Made by a program: the position numbers and the translations under genes
NCBI RefSeq assembly: GCF_020551945.1
Contig: NZ_JAJBZH010000001.1
Span: 190,108-254,107, forward strand
DNA: 64,000 nucleotides
Direction: 5' to 3'
Origin: Cellulosimicrobium marinum
GTDB lineage: Bacteria > Actinomycetota > Actinomycetes > Actinomycetales > Cellulomonadaceae
The notes under the pieces: generated by a model
The model's database searches: none
Told to the model about the DNA's origin: nothing
What the model saw: the letters and a program-made list of their open reading frames with translations, nothing else
Part shown: positions 54,190 to 63,630 of the stretch, piece by piece
Numbering within the stretch: position 1 is the stretch's first letter
How the letters are laid out: each line of letters opens with the position of its first letter

Positions 54190-57100
54190 GCGCGGTCTCC
54201 GTCGAGCAGGGCGGACAGGGCGACGACGAGACCCGGTGGCGGCGTCCACGCGACGACGCCGTACGGCGCGCCGTCGGGACCGACGGGGGTGTCCGGGCCC
54301 GCCATGCCGCGCACGAACAGGTACGCCCCGCCCGCGAGGTCGCGGTCGGCGTCGTACCTGGGCACGCGCCAGCGCAGGTACCGGTGCAGCGCCACGAGGT
54401 ACAGCACGAGCTGCAGCGGGTAGTGCGAGGCGAGCATCGCGTCGCGCGTCGCCGCGGGGTTGTAGTCCGCGACGGTGAGCGGCACGCCGGGCGGGGGACC
54501 GACGCGGTTCGTCTTGTAGTCGACGACGAGGTACCGCGCGCGGCCGTCGTCGCCCGGCACGCGCAGCACCGCGTCGATCGACCCCGTGAGGTACCCGCGC
54601 AGCGGCACGCCGTCCGACGTCGCGGCGCGCGCCCCGCTCCCCCCGGACTCGTCGGCGAGCGCGTCGAGCAGGTCGGGGTAGCGGGCGAACGGGTCGTCGG
54701 CGACCAGGTGGCGACGCAGCACGGCCGCGAGATCGCGCAGCGTCGACGGCGTCACGCCCGCCGACGCGTCGCCGCCCGCGAGCGGCAGCTCGAACTCGAG
54801 CTCGGGCAGCCGGTCGCGCGGGTGGATCTGCGCGAGGGTGCGCCCGCCCGCGACCGGGCCCAGCGGCGTGCGCAGCGCGAGGCCGAGCGCCGCGGCGAGC
54901 GCGACGGGCTCCACGCCGGGCACGCGGACCGTCGCGGCCTGCGCGCACCGCGCCAGGACCTCGGCGTCGAGGTCGGGAGCCGCGGTGTCGACGTACTCGA
55001 GGATCTCGTGCACCAGCGTGCCGAACGCCGTGCCGCCCGGCTGCCCCTCGAACGGCGACGGGACGTCGGCACCCGGCGCGACACCGAGGGCCGCGTCCGC
55101 GGCGGTTCCGGCGGCACCCGTGCCCGGCACGACGACGGCGGGCGCCTCGTCCTCGGCGGTCTCCTCCGGCTCGTCTTGGACGCCGGGGTCCTCCGGCTCC
55201 GACTCGATCCCGCCGACCGGCCCGTGGTGCGCCGCGGCGGTGAGCGCCGAGTACGACGCGCGCCGCCACTCCCGGTCGGGCAGGTGCACGGTCGTCGCGA
55301 CCGCGATGTCCGCGGGCCGCTCGGCCGCGGGCGACCACGGCTCGCCCTTCGGGCGGGCGTCCACCTGCTCGACGACGACCGTGCCCCCCGAGCGCGCGGC
55401 GACCGCCTCGAACGCGGACCGGACCGCGTCGTCGCGCATCGCGTCCGGGCGCGCGTGCCGGCCGGGCTCCCCGCCGAGCAGACGGTCGGCGAGCAGCAGG
55501 CGCGTGAGCGGTCCCGATGCTGTGTTCCTCTTGGTCGGCGTCCAGTGCACGACCACCTGGTGACGGGCGCGCGTGAGCGCGACGTACAGCAGTCGCAGGT
55601 CCTCGCCCAGCTCCTCGTCGCGAGAGCGCACCCGCGCGTCGACGAAGCCCGGCGACCCCACGCCGCCGACGTGCAGCACGCGCCGCCCCGAGTCGTCGTG
55701 GAACGCGAAGACCTCCTGGTCGTCGGGCTCGAACCGGTCCCACCCGAACGGGACGTACACGACGCCGAACTCCAGGCCCTTCGCGCCGTGCACCGTGACG
55801 ACCTGCACGGCGGCCGCGTCGGTCTCCAGGCGCCGCGTGCGCTCGTCCGTGAACACCGTCCCGACCTCGGCGACGCGGGCGCGCAGCCACGCCGTGAGCG
55901 CGGCCGTGCCGAGCCCGTCCGTCGCGGCCGCCTCGTGCAGCGCCTGCGTGACGTGCCGCAGGTCCGTGAGGTACCGCTCGCCGTCGGGGCGGGCCATGAC
56001 GCGCGCGGTCGCGCCACCACGTGCCGCGACCTCCGCGACGGCCGCCACCCCCCGGTCCGCGAGGAGCCGCGCCCACGTGCGCACGGTGTCGCCGAGCTCG
56101 TCGTGGTCCGCGTCGCCCGCCGTCGCGAGCCGCTGCGCGTCCCACCCCACGAAGGGCGTGAGCGCGAGCGCCGTCGCGCGCCGGTGCAGCCCGGGCTGCT
56201 CCAGAGCGGCGAGCAGCGTGAGCCAGTCCTGCGCCGCCGCCGACCCGAACACGCTCGACGGACCCGACACCACCGCCGGCACGCCCAGCGCGACGAGCGC
56301 CGACCGGACCGCCTCCGCCTGCGCGTTCGTGCGGGTGAGCACCGCGACGTCGCGCGGTTCCAGAGCGCGCCAGCGCTCGCCGTCGGTGCTGCCGTCGCCG
56401 TCACGCACGCGCTCCGACCCGAGGCGCGCCGCGACGTCCGCCGCGACGTCCCGCGCGACGAGCGTGCGCGCGTCCGGCGCCGACGGCGCGGACGACCCGC
56501 CCAGCCGGTACGCACGCCGCGTGACCTGGCGAAGCCGGACCGGGACCGTGCGCTCGCCCGCGAGCCGCGCGTCCGGGTGCTGCGCGTCGACCGGCCGCAC
56601 GACGATGCGCGGGTCGCCCAGCGCCGTCTCGCCCAGCAGGGCGTGCAGGCCCGCGAGCAGCGGGGCGTCGCTGCGCCAGCTCCGGCTCAGCGTCGCCGTG
56701 TCCTGCGCGTGCTCGACGGCCCGCAGGTACGTGACGACGTCCGCGCCGCGGAACGCGTAGATCGCCTGCTTCGGGTCCCCGATGAGCACCAGCGTGCGGT
56801 GGCCGTGGAACGCCGTGCGCAGGATCTCCCACTGGTCCGGGTCCGTGTCCTGGAACTCGTCCACCATGACGACCCGGAACCGCGACCGCACCCGCTCCGC
56901 GGCCGTCTCCCCGTGCTCGGGGTCCGCGAGGGCACGGCGCAGCAGCACGAGCAGGTCGTCGTAGTCGAGCAGGTGCATCGCCCGCTTGCGCGCCTCGACC
57001 TCGCGCCGCACCGTGACCGCCACCTCGTACCGCAGCGCGGCGAGCGAGCCCTCGGGGGCGTCGGGCGGGCCGAGCAGCGCGCCGTGGTCGCTCACCGCGA

Positions 57101-57701
57101 CCCGCGCGACCTGCCGCACGTCGTGCGGCGTGAGCGGCGGGTCCGCACGGTCGGCGAAGAGCCGCACGTACAGGTCGTCCGTGACCTCCTCGACGAGGTC
57201 CGCCACGTCCGGCAGGAAACCCGTCTCCAGGTCGACGTCCGCCGCCGTCCCGAGCGCCGCGAGCATCCGCTGGCAGAAGCCGTGCGTCGTCGTGATCGTC
57301 GCCGCGTCGAGCTGGGACAGCGCGACGCGCAGGCGCTCGCGGCGGCGGTCCAGCTCGGCGTCGTCCACCGCCGCGAGGAACGCGACGAGCGCGTCGGGGT
57401 CCTGGGCGGCGTCCGCGGAGCGCAGCGCCCGCTCGGTCTCCACGAGTCGGGCGCGCACCCGGTCGCGCAGCTCCGAGGTCGCCGCGCGCCCGAACGTCAC
57501 GAGCATGATCTCGGGCAGCGTCGCGACGCCCTCCGCGACGAACCGGGCGGTGAGCGTCGCGATCGTGTGCGTCTTGCCCGTGCCGGCGCTCGCCTCCAGC
57601 ACGACTGTCCCCGACGGCAGAGCGCCGAACGGGTCGAACCGACGCGGGGACACGGCCGGGCCGGCCGGGGTGGTCGCCGCTGCGGGCGTCGGGCTGCTCA
57701 C
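54186..57701 (-). CDS. recB: Exodeoxyribonuclease V subunit RecB
   Basis: A 1,171-aa RecB. The UvrD helicase half has Walker A EASAGTGKTHTIATL near 30, VDEFQDTDPDQWEIL, GDPKQAIYAFRGADV and VTVHGAKGLEF; the C-terminal nuclease has the His region TLVHEILEYVD near 897 and the catalytic LVVDYKTNRVG near 1063. It unwinds 3'-5', degrades DNA and loads RecA after Chi recognition. A long acidic linker near 800-860 joins the halves. The GTG at 57701 overlaps the recC stop. Confidence 0.95.
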   Translation of the reverse strand: MSSPTPAAATTPAGPAVSPRRFDPFGALPSGTVVLEASAGTGKTHTIATLTARFVAEGVATLPEIMLVTFGRAATSELRDRVRARLVETERALRSADAAQDPDALVAFLAAVDDAELDRRRERLRVALSQLDAATITTTHGFCQRMLAALGTAADVDLETGFLPDVADLVEEVTDDLYVRLFADRADPPLTPHDVRQVARVAVSDHGALLGPPDAPEGSLAALRYEVAVTVRREVEARKRAMHLLDYDDLLVLLRRALADPEHGETAAERVRSRFRVVMVDEFQDTDPDQWEILRTAFHGHRTLVLIGDPKQAIYAFRGADVVTYLRAVEHAQDTATLSRSWRSDAPLLAGLHALLGETALGDPRIVVRPVDAQHPDARLAGERTVPVRLRQVTRRAYRLGGSSAPSAPDARTLVARDVAADVAARLGSERVRDGDGSTDGERWRALEPRDVAVLTRTNAQAEAVRSALVALGVPAVVSGPSSVFGSAAAQDWLTLLAALEQPGLHRRATALALTPFVGWDAQRLATAGDADHDELGDTVRTWARLLADRGVAAVAEVAARGGATARVMARPDGERYLTDLRHVTQALHEAAATDGLGTAALTAWLRARVAEVGTVFTDERTRRLETDAAAVQVVTVHGAKGLEFGVVYVPFGWDRFEPDDQEVFAFHDDSGRRVLHVGGVGSPGFVDARVRSRDEELGEDLRLLYVALTRARHQVVVHWTPTKRNTASGPLTRLLLADRLLGGEPGRHARPDAMRDDAVRSAFEAVAARSGGTVVVEQVDARPKGEPWSPAAERPADIAVATTVHLPDREWRRASYSALTAAAHHGPVGGIESEPEDPGVQDEPEETAEDEAPAVVVPGTGAAGTAADAALGVAPGADVPSPFEGQPGGTAFGTLVHEILEYVDTAAPDLDAEVLARCAQAATVRVPGVEPVALAAALGLALRTPLGPVAGGRTLAQIHPRDRLPELEFELPLAGGDASAGVTPSTLRDLAAVLRRHLVADDPFARYPDLLDALADESGGSGARAATSDGVPLRGYLTGSIDAVLRVPGDDGRARYLVVDYKTNRVGPPPGVPLTVADYNPAATRDAMLASHYPLQLVLYLVALHRYLRWRVPRYDADRDLAGGAYLFVRGMAGPDTPVGPDGAPYGVVAWTPPPGLVVALSALLDGDRA

Positions 57702-60700
57702 CGGGCACCTCGTTGCTCGTTCTCCAGCAGGGGCTCCCACACGCGACGCGCGAGCGCGCCCAGGCGGGACGGGTCGTCGGGGAACCGGGCGAGGTCCGCG
57801 GTCGTGGCCTGCCCCGCGACGTCGGGCAGCGCGGGGTCGCGCCCCCACGCGAGCACGACGTACGGGTCCGCGCGCTCGAACCCCTTGTTCCACAGCCAGC
57901 CCGCACGCATGAGGGCGTCCCGGGCGTCCGACGCGCGGCGCTCCTCCACGTACTTCAGCGACACCTCCGGCAGCAGCGGGAGGGGTTCGCGGACCGCCTC
58001 GTCGCGCAGCGCCACGAGGTCCGCGAGGACCTGCGCCGCGAGGTCCGGCGCGGGCGGCACGAGGGTCGACCACGCGACCCCGGGGCCGCGCGACGCGCGC
58101 CCGACCGTCACCGCGTCCCACGCCGGGCCGGGCTCGCTCACGGCCAGCGTGAGCCCCTGCACCCACGCGCGCAGGCGGTGCTTCGGCACGAGCCGCGAGT
58201 ACTCCGTGCGCACGACGCGCCGCCCGTGGACGCCCGGCACCGTGCCGACGAGCGTGCGACCGCCCGGCAGCGGCGCGCGCACGTCGACCGTCTCGCCCGA
58301 GCCGAGGACGTCCCCGCTCACCGGCCGTCCCGCGGCCTCGTCCGCCTCGCGCGCCGCGTCGAGCGCGACCCCCCGCAGCGGTCCCACCGACTGCAGCACA
58401 CCCTGCAGCGCCGCGCGGCCGAGCTCGCGCGGCGGCACCTGCCCGCGGCGCCACTCCGCCTGGAGCGCCCGTCCGGGGTCGACCCCGGCGAGCGCGGCAC
58501 GCAGGACACGGTCGCCGACGCCCCAGCCCGCGAGCCCGGTGAGCGACAGCGGGAGGCGGTCGTCGACGTCGTCCTCGTCGACCACGAGCCCCACGTCGAG
58601 CGTCGTCTGCGCGAACCAGCGCGGCGCGTTCTCCAGGAGGCGGACGACGTCGTCGAGCGCCACGTCCCGCGCCGCGGTGTCCTGCGCTCCCGCGCCCGCG
58701 GCCCTGTCCTGCGCCGCGAGGTCGAGAGGCGTGGGGACGAGCACGGTGGCCGGTCGCACGTCGACCCTGTCGCGCTGCCCGCGGCGCGTGCGCTCGCGCG
58801 CCTCGACCGCCCCGGCGAACGCGGCGCCGTCGTGGCTGAACGCGCCGGGCACGCCCAGCGCCCCCGGGGTGAAGTTGCGCTCGTCGACGATCTGCAGCGG
58901 GTGAGCCGTCACGACGTGGTCGCGCACCGACCCGCCGCCCGGCGCCGTCGCGACACGGTCGAGCGCGTCGAGCAGCTCCGCGACGGGCACGGCGGGCGGG
59001 CGGGCCGCGCCGGTGCGCTCGTCGGCGCCCGTGTGCACGACGACGAGGTGGTCGCCCGCCGCGGCCACCGCGTCGAGGAAGATCTGCCGGTCCTCGCTGC
59101 GCGCGTCGCGCTCGCCGACCTCCGGGTGCCGGGCGAGCAGGTCGTCGCCCGCGGCGGCGGTCGTGCGGGGGAACACGCCGTCGTCCATGCCGAGCAGGCA
59201 CACGACCCGGTGCGGCACCGAGCGCATCGGCTCGAGAGAGCACACGGTGAGGGCGCCGGTGCGGAAGCCGGCGCGCGTCGGGCGGCCGGCGAGGCGGTCG
59301 TCGAGCACCGCGCGCACGTCCGCGAGGCGCAACGGCACGGCGCCGTGCGCGGACCCGGCCGCTCGGACGTCGCCGAGGACGCGTCGGGCCGACCCGACCT
59401 GCCACGCCTCGGTGGGCGGCGCCTCGGCGAGCAGCGTGACCGCGCGGTCCAGCGCGTCGAGCCAGTGGCCCAGCGGGTGCACGCCGTCGAGGTCGTCCAG
59501 CACGAGCGTGAGCCGCTCGACGAGCTCCGCGAGACGGCCCGCGAGGTCGACGTCCGTCGAGCCCACGTCGTCCAGCGGCAGCGCGGGCCCCACGAACCGT
59601 GCGTCCTCGTCGGCCATCGCCGCCCCGAGCAGCACGCGGTCGAGCGCCGCGTCCCACGTGCCCTGCCGCACGCGCGCGTCGATGCCGAACCGGGCCCGAC
59701 GACCGCCGTCCTCGCCCCAGTGCACGCCCGCCTCGACGGCCCACTGCCGCAGGCGGTCCACCTCGTCGTCGGAGAACCGGAACCGGCGGCGCACCGGGGC
59801 GCTCGCCGCGAGGTCGAGCACCTCCGACGCCGTGACCCGCCCGTCCGCGAGGCGCAGCAGCGACGCGAGGAGCGCGAGCACCGGGTTGGTGGTGCCCGCG
59901 CCGCGGTCCGCGAGGCTCACCCGCAGCTGCTGGCCGGGGTGGGCGTCCTCGCCGAGCTCGGGCACCGCGCCGAACGTGGCCGTGACGAGCGGCGCGAACG
60001 TCTCCACGTCCGGGCACAGCACGATGACGTCGCGCGCCTGCAGCGTCGGGTCGGCGGCGAACAGCCCGACGAGCGTCTCCCGCAGCACCTCGACCTGCCG
60101 TGCGCGCCCGTGGCACGCGAGGACCTGGACCGAGCGGTCGTCCGGGCCCGGGGCGAACGTCCCGTCCGGGGCGTCCGCGCGCAGCGACGCCTGGAGCGCG
60201 CCGAGCAGCGTCGCCGGGGGAGCCGGCGCGGGGTGGTGCGCCTCCGCGGCATCGTCGAGCCGCAGCTGCAGCTCGACCGCGTCGCGCGCGGTCGACGCGA
60301 GGAACGGGTGCCGTGCGAGAGGCGGGACGTCCGCGCGGCGGGGCCGGGCGCCGTCGGGCACCACGGCAGAGGTGGTGGGGAGCGTGGGCCCCTGCGCCGC
60401 GACCGCGTCCCACAGCGCGGGGGAGGGGTGGACCAGCCACAGGTGGACGTCGCGGTGCTCGGCGAGCGCACGGAGCACGCGCAGCTCGTCCTCGGGCAGC
60501 CGCGTGGGACCGAACACCGACAGGCGCGGCGGGAGGTCGACGGCGCCCGGGTCCGCGCGCAGCGCGTCCACCGCACGGGCGACGCGCGCCGCGGGGTCCG
60601 CGCCGGACACCCGGTCCAGCAGGAGGCGCCACAGCACGGGCTGCCACGCGAGGTCGTCAGGCACGGTGTCGGCGGGGACGGTGTCGGCGGGCACGACGCC

Positions 60701-61219
60701 GGTCCCGTCGTCGGTCGCCCGGCTCGCCGGGTCGGTGGGCCCCGACCACGCGAGCACGACGTCGGGCCGCTGGCGCGCGTAGTCGACGAGGAGGTCGGCG
60801 ACGCGCCGCGCGAGCGTCAGGCGTCGCCCTCGCCGCACCTCGTCGCCCGGCTCGCCCACGTAGCGGGCCAGGGGAGCGGCCCACGGCTCCCCGAGGTGCG
60901 TGTCGAGGACCTCCAGCACGGACCACGCGAGACGTTCGGGACGCCACGGGTCGTCGTCGGGGTCCACGCCCGTGACGTCGGCCACGACCTGCTCGACGAG
61001 GCGCCGAGGACCGCGGAAGTCGACGTTCGCGCACACCCCGGAGACGCCGTCGTCCGCCCCGAGCACGTGCGAGAGCCGCTGCGCGAGCCACCGCTCCACG
61101 CCGCGCGTCGGGACCGCGACCACGTCGGGCGTGAACGGGTCCTCCGGCGGGTCGGCGAGCACGGCGGCGAGCGGCGCGACGAGCGCGTCCGCGCGCTCCG
61201 ACCGGTGCACGTGCAGCAA
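57698..61219 (-). CDS. recC: Exodeoxyribonuclease V subunit RecC
   Basis: A 1,173-aa RecC, the Chi-scanning subunit. The N-terminus LHVHRSERADALVAPLAAVL and TRGVERWLAQRLSHVLGA are typical; SVFGPTRLPEDEL, VICLLGMDDGVFPR-like (VVCLLGMDDGVFPR) and the C-terminal RecC half are recognisable. The start appears to be TTG at 61219, preceded by GGAGGGGG, and family N-termini begin at the same place; GTG 61210 is the alternative. It is the first gene of a recC-recB-recD operon with four-base overlaps. Confidence 0.93.
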   Translation of the reverse strand: MLHVHRSERADALVAPLAAVLADPPEDPFTPDVVAVPTRGVERWLAQRLSHVLGADDGVSGVCANVDFRGPRRLVEQVVADVTGVDPDDDPWRPERLAWSVLEVLDTHLGEPWAAPLARYVGEPGDEVRRGRRLTLARRVADLLVDYARQRPDVVLAWSGPTDPASRATDDGTGVVPADTVPADTVPDDLAWQPVLWRLLLDRVSGADPAARVARAVDALRADPGAVDLPPRLSVFGPTRLPEDELRVLRALAEHRDVHLWLVHPSPALWDAVAAQGPTLPTTSAVVPDGARPRRADVPPLARHPFLASTARDAVELQLRLDDAAEAHHPAPAPPATLLGALQASLRADAPDGTFAPGPDDRSVQVLACHGRARQVEVLRETLVGLFAADPTLQARDVIVLCPDVETFAPLVTATFGAVPELGEDAHPGQQLRVSLADRGAGTTNPVLALLASLLRLADGRVTASEVLDLAASAPVRRRFRFSDDEVDRLRQWAVEAGVHWGEDGGRRARFGIDARVRQGTWDAALDRVLLGAAMADEDARFVGPALPLDDVGSTDVDLAGRLAELVERLTLVLDDLDGVHPLGHWLDALDRAVTLLAEAPPTEAWQVGSARRVLGDVRAAGSAHGAVPLRLADVRAVLDDRLAGRPTRAGFRTGALTVCSLEPMRSVPHRVVCLLGMDDGVFPRTTAAAGDDLLARHPEVGERDARSEDRQIFLDAVAAAGDHLVVVHTGADERTGAARPPAVPVAELLDALDRVATAPGGGSVRDHVVTAHPLQIVDERNFTPGALGVPGAFSHDGAAFAGAVEARERTRRGQRDRVDVRPATVLVPTPLDLAAQDRAAGAGAQDTAARDVALDDVVRLLENAPRWFAQTTLDVGLVVDEDDVDDRLPLSLTGLAGWGVGDRVLRAALAGVDPGRALQAEWRRGQVPPRELGRAALQGVLQSVGPLRGVALDAAREADEAAGRPVSGDVLGSGETVDVRAPLPGGRTLVGTVPGVHGRRVVRTEYSRLVPKHRLRAWVQGLTLAVSEPGPAWDAVTVGRASRGPGVAWSTLVPPAPDLAAQVLADLVALRDEAVREPLPLLPEVSLKYVEERRASDARDALMRAGWLWNKGFERADPYVVLAWGRDPALPDVAGQATTADLARFPDDPSRLGALARRVWEPLLENEQRGAR

Positions 61220-61273
61220 CGACGACCCCCTCCGGCGGCGACCACGCCGACCGGACGGCCGGGCGCTACGAGG

Positions 61274-61303
61274 AGGCTACGAGGTGCGTCCCACACCGTC
61301 GAA
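61274..61303 (-). promoter_or_regulatory. Promoter of the recCBD operon
   Basis: On the minus strand TTCGAC (61303-61298) and TAGCCT (61279-61274) are 18 bp apart, 54 bp before the recC TTG. The rest of the 61220-61433 spacer holds a hairpin at 61368-61427 and nothing else I can name. Confidence 0.5.
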
Positions 61304-61367
61304 CCGCGGTCCACGACGGCCGCGGCCGACGACGCGCCGGGCGCCTGGCGACCCTGCGCGTGCCGAC

Positions 61368-61427
61368 CCCGACCATGCGGTTCGCTCCCGATCCGGGACC
61401 GAAACGGGAGCCGACCGCATGCTCGGC
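61368..61427. repeat. Intergenic hairpin with conserved CCGACCATGCG/CGCATGCTCGG ends (copy 2)
   Basis: Same terminal 11-mers as at 36968-37027, with the same single C-C mismatch in the stem. The inner arms (ATGCGGTTCGCTCCCG with CGGGAGCCGACCGCAT) have two mismatches. It ends six bases beyond the stop of minus-strand metZ. Confidence 0.8.
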
Positions 61428-61433
61428 GCGGGC

Positions 61434-62732
61434 TCAGGCGTGCAGCGCCTGCTCGACGTCCTCGATCACGTCGAGCGGGTCCTCCAGGCCGACGGACAGG
61501 CGCACGGTCGTCTCGGCGATGCCGACGGCGGCGCGCCCCTCCGGACCGAGCTTGCGGTGCGTCGTCGTCGCGGGGTGCGTGACGAGGGACTTCGCGTCGC
61601 CGAGGTTGTTGGAGATGTCGACGACCTGGAGCGCGTCGAGGAACGCGAACGTCCGCTTCTTGAGCAGGTCCGGATCGGTCTCGGGGTCGTCGGCACCCGG
61701 CACGTCGAGGTCGAACGTCACGACCGTGCCGCCGCCCGACTGCTGCGAGCGCGCGAGCGCCTCCTGCGGGTGGGACGCGAGGAACGGGTAGCGCACGCGG
61801 GCGATCCCCGGGAGCTGCTCCAGGGCGGTCGCGACCTGCTCGGCGTGGGCGTTCTGCGCGGCGACGCGCACCGGCATGGTCTCCAGGCCCTTGAGCAGCA
61901 CCCACGCGTTGAACGCGGAGAGGGTCGGTCCGGTGTTGCGGACGAACGTCTGCACGGGCCCGCCGATGTACTCCTCGGACCCGAGGATCGCCCCGCCGAG
62001 CACGCGGCCCTGGCCGTCGATGTGCTTCGTCGCCGAGTACACGACGACGTCCGCGCCGAGCTCGAGCGGCTTCTGCATCAGCGGCGTGGCGAACACGTTG
62101 TCGAGCACGACGACGGCTCCGGCCGCGTGGGCCAGGTCGGCGACCCGCCGCGCGTCGACGACGTCCTGCATGGGGTTGGACGGCGTCTCGAAGAACACGA
62201 CGTCCGCGGGCGTGGAGAGCGCCTCCTCCCACTGCGACAGGACGTGTCCGTCGACGTAGTCGGTGCGCACGCCCCACTTGCGGAAGATCTCGTCGAAGAT
62301 CACCACCGACGACCCGAACAGCGCGCGGGCCGCCACGATGCGCGAGCCGGAGGACACGAGCGCCGCGAGCGACGTGAACACCGCCGACATGCCCGACGCC
62401 GTCGCGTAGCACGCCTCGGCGCCCTCGATCAGACGCAGGCGCTCCTCGAACGTGTGCACCGTCGGGTTGCCGTACCGCGAGTAGACGAACCGGTCGAGCT
62501 CGCCCTTGAACGCCGCCTCGGCGTCGGCCGCGCGGTCGTACGTGTACCCCTGCGTGAGGAACAGCGCCTCGGACGTCTCCTGGAACTCGGTGCGCGCGTG
62601 GCCGCCGCGCACCGCGAGCGTCGCGGGGCGGACGCCCGCGGGCAGGGGCTTGCGGCCCGAGCCGCCCGGCACCCCGGGCAGGGCACCGGACCCGGGCACG
62701 ACGTCAGGCACGGCGTCAGGGACCGCGGTCAC
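61434..62732 (-). CDS. metZ: O-succinylhomoserine sulfhydrylase
   Basis: A 432-aa PLP enzyme of the Cys/Met metabolism family, forming homocysteine from an activated homoserine and sulfide. Motifs: GYTYDRAADAEAAFKGE, YSRYGNPTVHTFEERLRLIEGAE, the PLP lysine in VYSATKHIDGQGRV near 236, and SLGDAKSLVTHP-like (LGDAKSLVTHPATTTH). The rhodanese neighbour and this motif set favour MetZ over MetB or MetY. The GTG at 62732 overlaps the rhodanese stop. Expression should be shut off by the SAM-I riboswitch upstream of the operon. Confidence 0.92.
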   Translation of the reverse strand: MTAVPDAVPDVVPGSGALPGVPGGSGRKPLPAGVRPATLAVRGGHARTEFQETSEALFLTQGYTYDRAADAEAAFKGELDRFVYSRYGNPTVHTFEERLRLIEGAEACYATASGMSAVFTSLAALVSSGSRIVAARALFGSSVVIFDEIFRKWGVRTDYVDGHVLSQWEEALSTPADVVFFETPSNPMQDVVDARRVADLAHAAGAVVVLDNVFATPLMQKPLELGADVVVYSATKHIDGQGRVLGGAILGSEEYIGGPVQTFVRNTGPTLSAFNAWVLLKGLETMPVRVAAQNAHAEQVATALEQLPGIARVRYPFLASHPQEALARSQQSGGGTVVTFDLDVPGADDPETDPDLLKKRTFAFLDALQVVDISNNLGDAKSLVTHPATTTHRKLGPEGRAAVGIAETTVRLSVGLEDPLDVIEDVEQALHA

Positions 62733-63214
62733 CGCGCGACCTCGCCGTCCGCCGCACGCGCCGCGAGCGCGGCGTCGTACGTCGTGGCGGGCAGCCCGCG
62801 GACCTTCCAGCCCTCGACGTCCCGCGCGCCGGAGAACCCCTGGCCGCCCTCGAACCCCTCGAGCACGTTGTACGACGGGCCGAGCCCGGCGGCGGTCGCG
62901 GCCCGCGCGGCGCCGATGGAGCGCTGACCGGACCGGCACAGGAAGACGACGGGGCGCTCGTCGCCCGGCGTGAGACCCGCGCCGACGAGGGTGTCGAGGA
63001 ACGCGGGGTTGGGGCCGAGGGGGGTGACCCACTCGTCGAACAGGACGTCGCGGCCCAGGTCCGTGGAGTCGGGCACGCCGACGGTGCGCCACTCGCCCTC
63101 GGTGCGCACGTCGACGAGCACGGCGCGCTCGTCGGCGGCGAGCAGGTCCCACGCCTGCTGCGGGGTGAGGTCGCCGGCGTAGCCGACGGCGGGGCGGGGG
63201 GTGAGGTCGCTCAT
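62729..63214 (-). CDS. Rhodanese-domain sulfurtransferase
   Basis: A 161-aa single rhodanese domain. The active loop is CRSGQRS with the catalytic Cys at 93, and LVDVRTEGEWRTVGVPD is typical. It is first in the operon with metZ; such pairs are common, and it may deliver sulfur in persulfide form for homocysteine formation (inference). Its ATG lies a few bases after GGAGGAG, which borders the P1 stem of the SAM-I riboswitch, so SAM could also limit ribosome access. Confidence 0.9.
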   Translation of the reverse strand: MSDLTPRPAVGYAGDLTPQQAWDLLAADERAVLVDVRTEGEWRTVGVPDSTDLGRDVLFDEWVTPLGPNPAFLDTLVGAGLTPGDERPVVFLCRSGQRSIGAARAATAAGLGPSYNVLEGFEGGQGFSGARDVEGWKVRGLPATTYDAALAARAADGEVAR

Positions 63215-63221
63215 GGGTCTC

Positions 63222-63336
63222 CTCCATCGATCGTGGCAGTAGCACCCTGCACCCGGTGCCGCGCCTCGAGAGGTCGCGACCCCGGGGGGTTGCTGCGGCG
63301 TCGACGTGCCACGTCACTCGGCCGCTCCGGATGGTT
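63222..63336 (-). ncRNA. SAM-I riboswitch of the rhodanese-metZ operon
   Basis: Read on the minus strand, the conserved core appears in order: ATCCGGAGCGGCCGAG, GACGTGGCACGTCGACGCCG and GCAACC near 63290, then GGTGCTACTGCC (63246-63235) as in the J3/4 end GGTGCTAATTCC. CCATC (5') and GATGG (3') close P1 just before the GGAGGAG ribosome site. A TACGAT -10 at 63348-63343 places transcription start at about 63336, exactly at the 5' end of the aptamer. SAM binding should switch the operon off. Assignment is by eye. Confidence 0.78.
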
Positions 63337-63444
63337 GCTCGGATCGTACGACACCTCGCGGGCCCGCCGGAACGGACGTCTCGCGTCGTGGAAGGGACGC
63401 GCGTCCCGCCGTCGTCTCGCCATGCGAGAGCCCGTGCCCACGGG

Positions 63445-63473
63445 TTGACACCCCGGAAGGGCTCGCACATCCT
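63445..63473 (+). promoter_or_regulatory. Promoter of the SAM-IV-controlled gene
   Basis: TTGACA (63445-63450) and CATCCT (63468-63473) are 17 bp apart. The predicted start, about 63480, coincides with the first base of the SAM-IV aptamer. Confidence 0.65.
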
Positions 63474-63480
63474 GGACGCA

Positions 63481-63592
63481 GGTCATGAGCGCCAGCGTGA
63501 AACCCCGGTTTGCTGGCCGGCAACCCTCCTCTCGCGGCGGGGTGCCCCGGGTGACGACCAGGCCGCCCGTCGACCGGCGTGCGGCAAGCGCG
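63481..63592 (+). ncRNA. SAM-IV riboswitch
   Basis: The core blocks of SAM-IV follow in order: GGTCATGAGCGCCAGCG, CCCCGGTTTGCTGGCCGGCA, ACCCTCC, GGGGTGCCCCGGGTGACGAC, and a 3' tail ending GCGGCAAGCGCG that can form the extra pseudoknot. The layout is that of the actinobacterial SAM-IV family. It lies 38 bp before the start codon of a class V aminotransferase gene. A SAM-I riboswitch works in the opposite direction 145 bp away. Confidence 0.88.
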
Positions 63593-63630
63593 GGGAGCAC
63601 CTCCCCGACACGACCTCGGAGGACCGTGCC

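Noticed and set aside
54384-61582. Very long plus-strand frames opposite recB and recC
   Set aside because: They are antisense shadows of genuine RecB and RecC frames, without motifs, and of Arg/Ala/Asp-rich composition.
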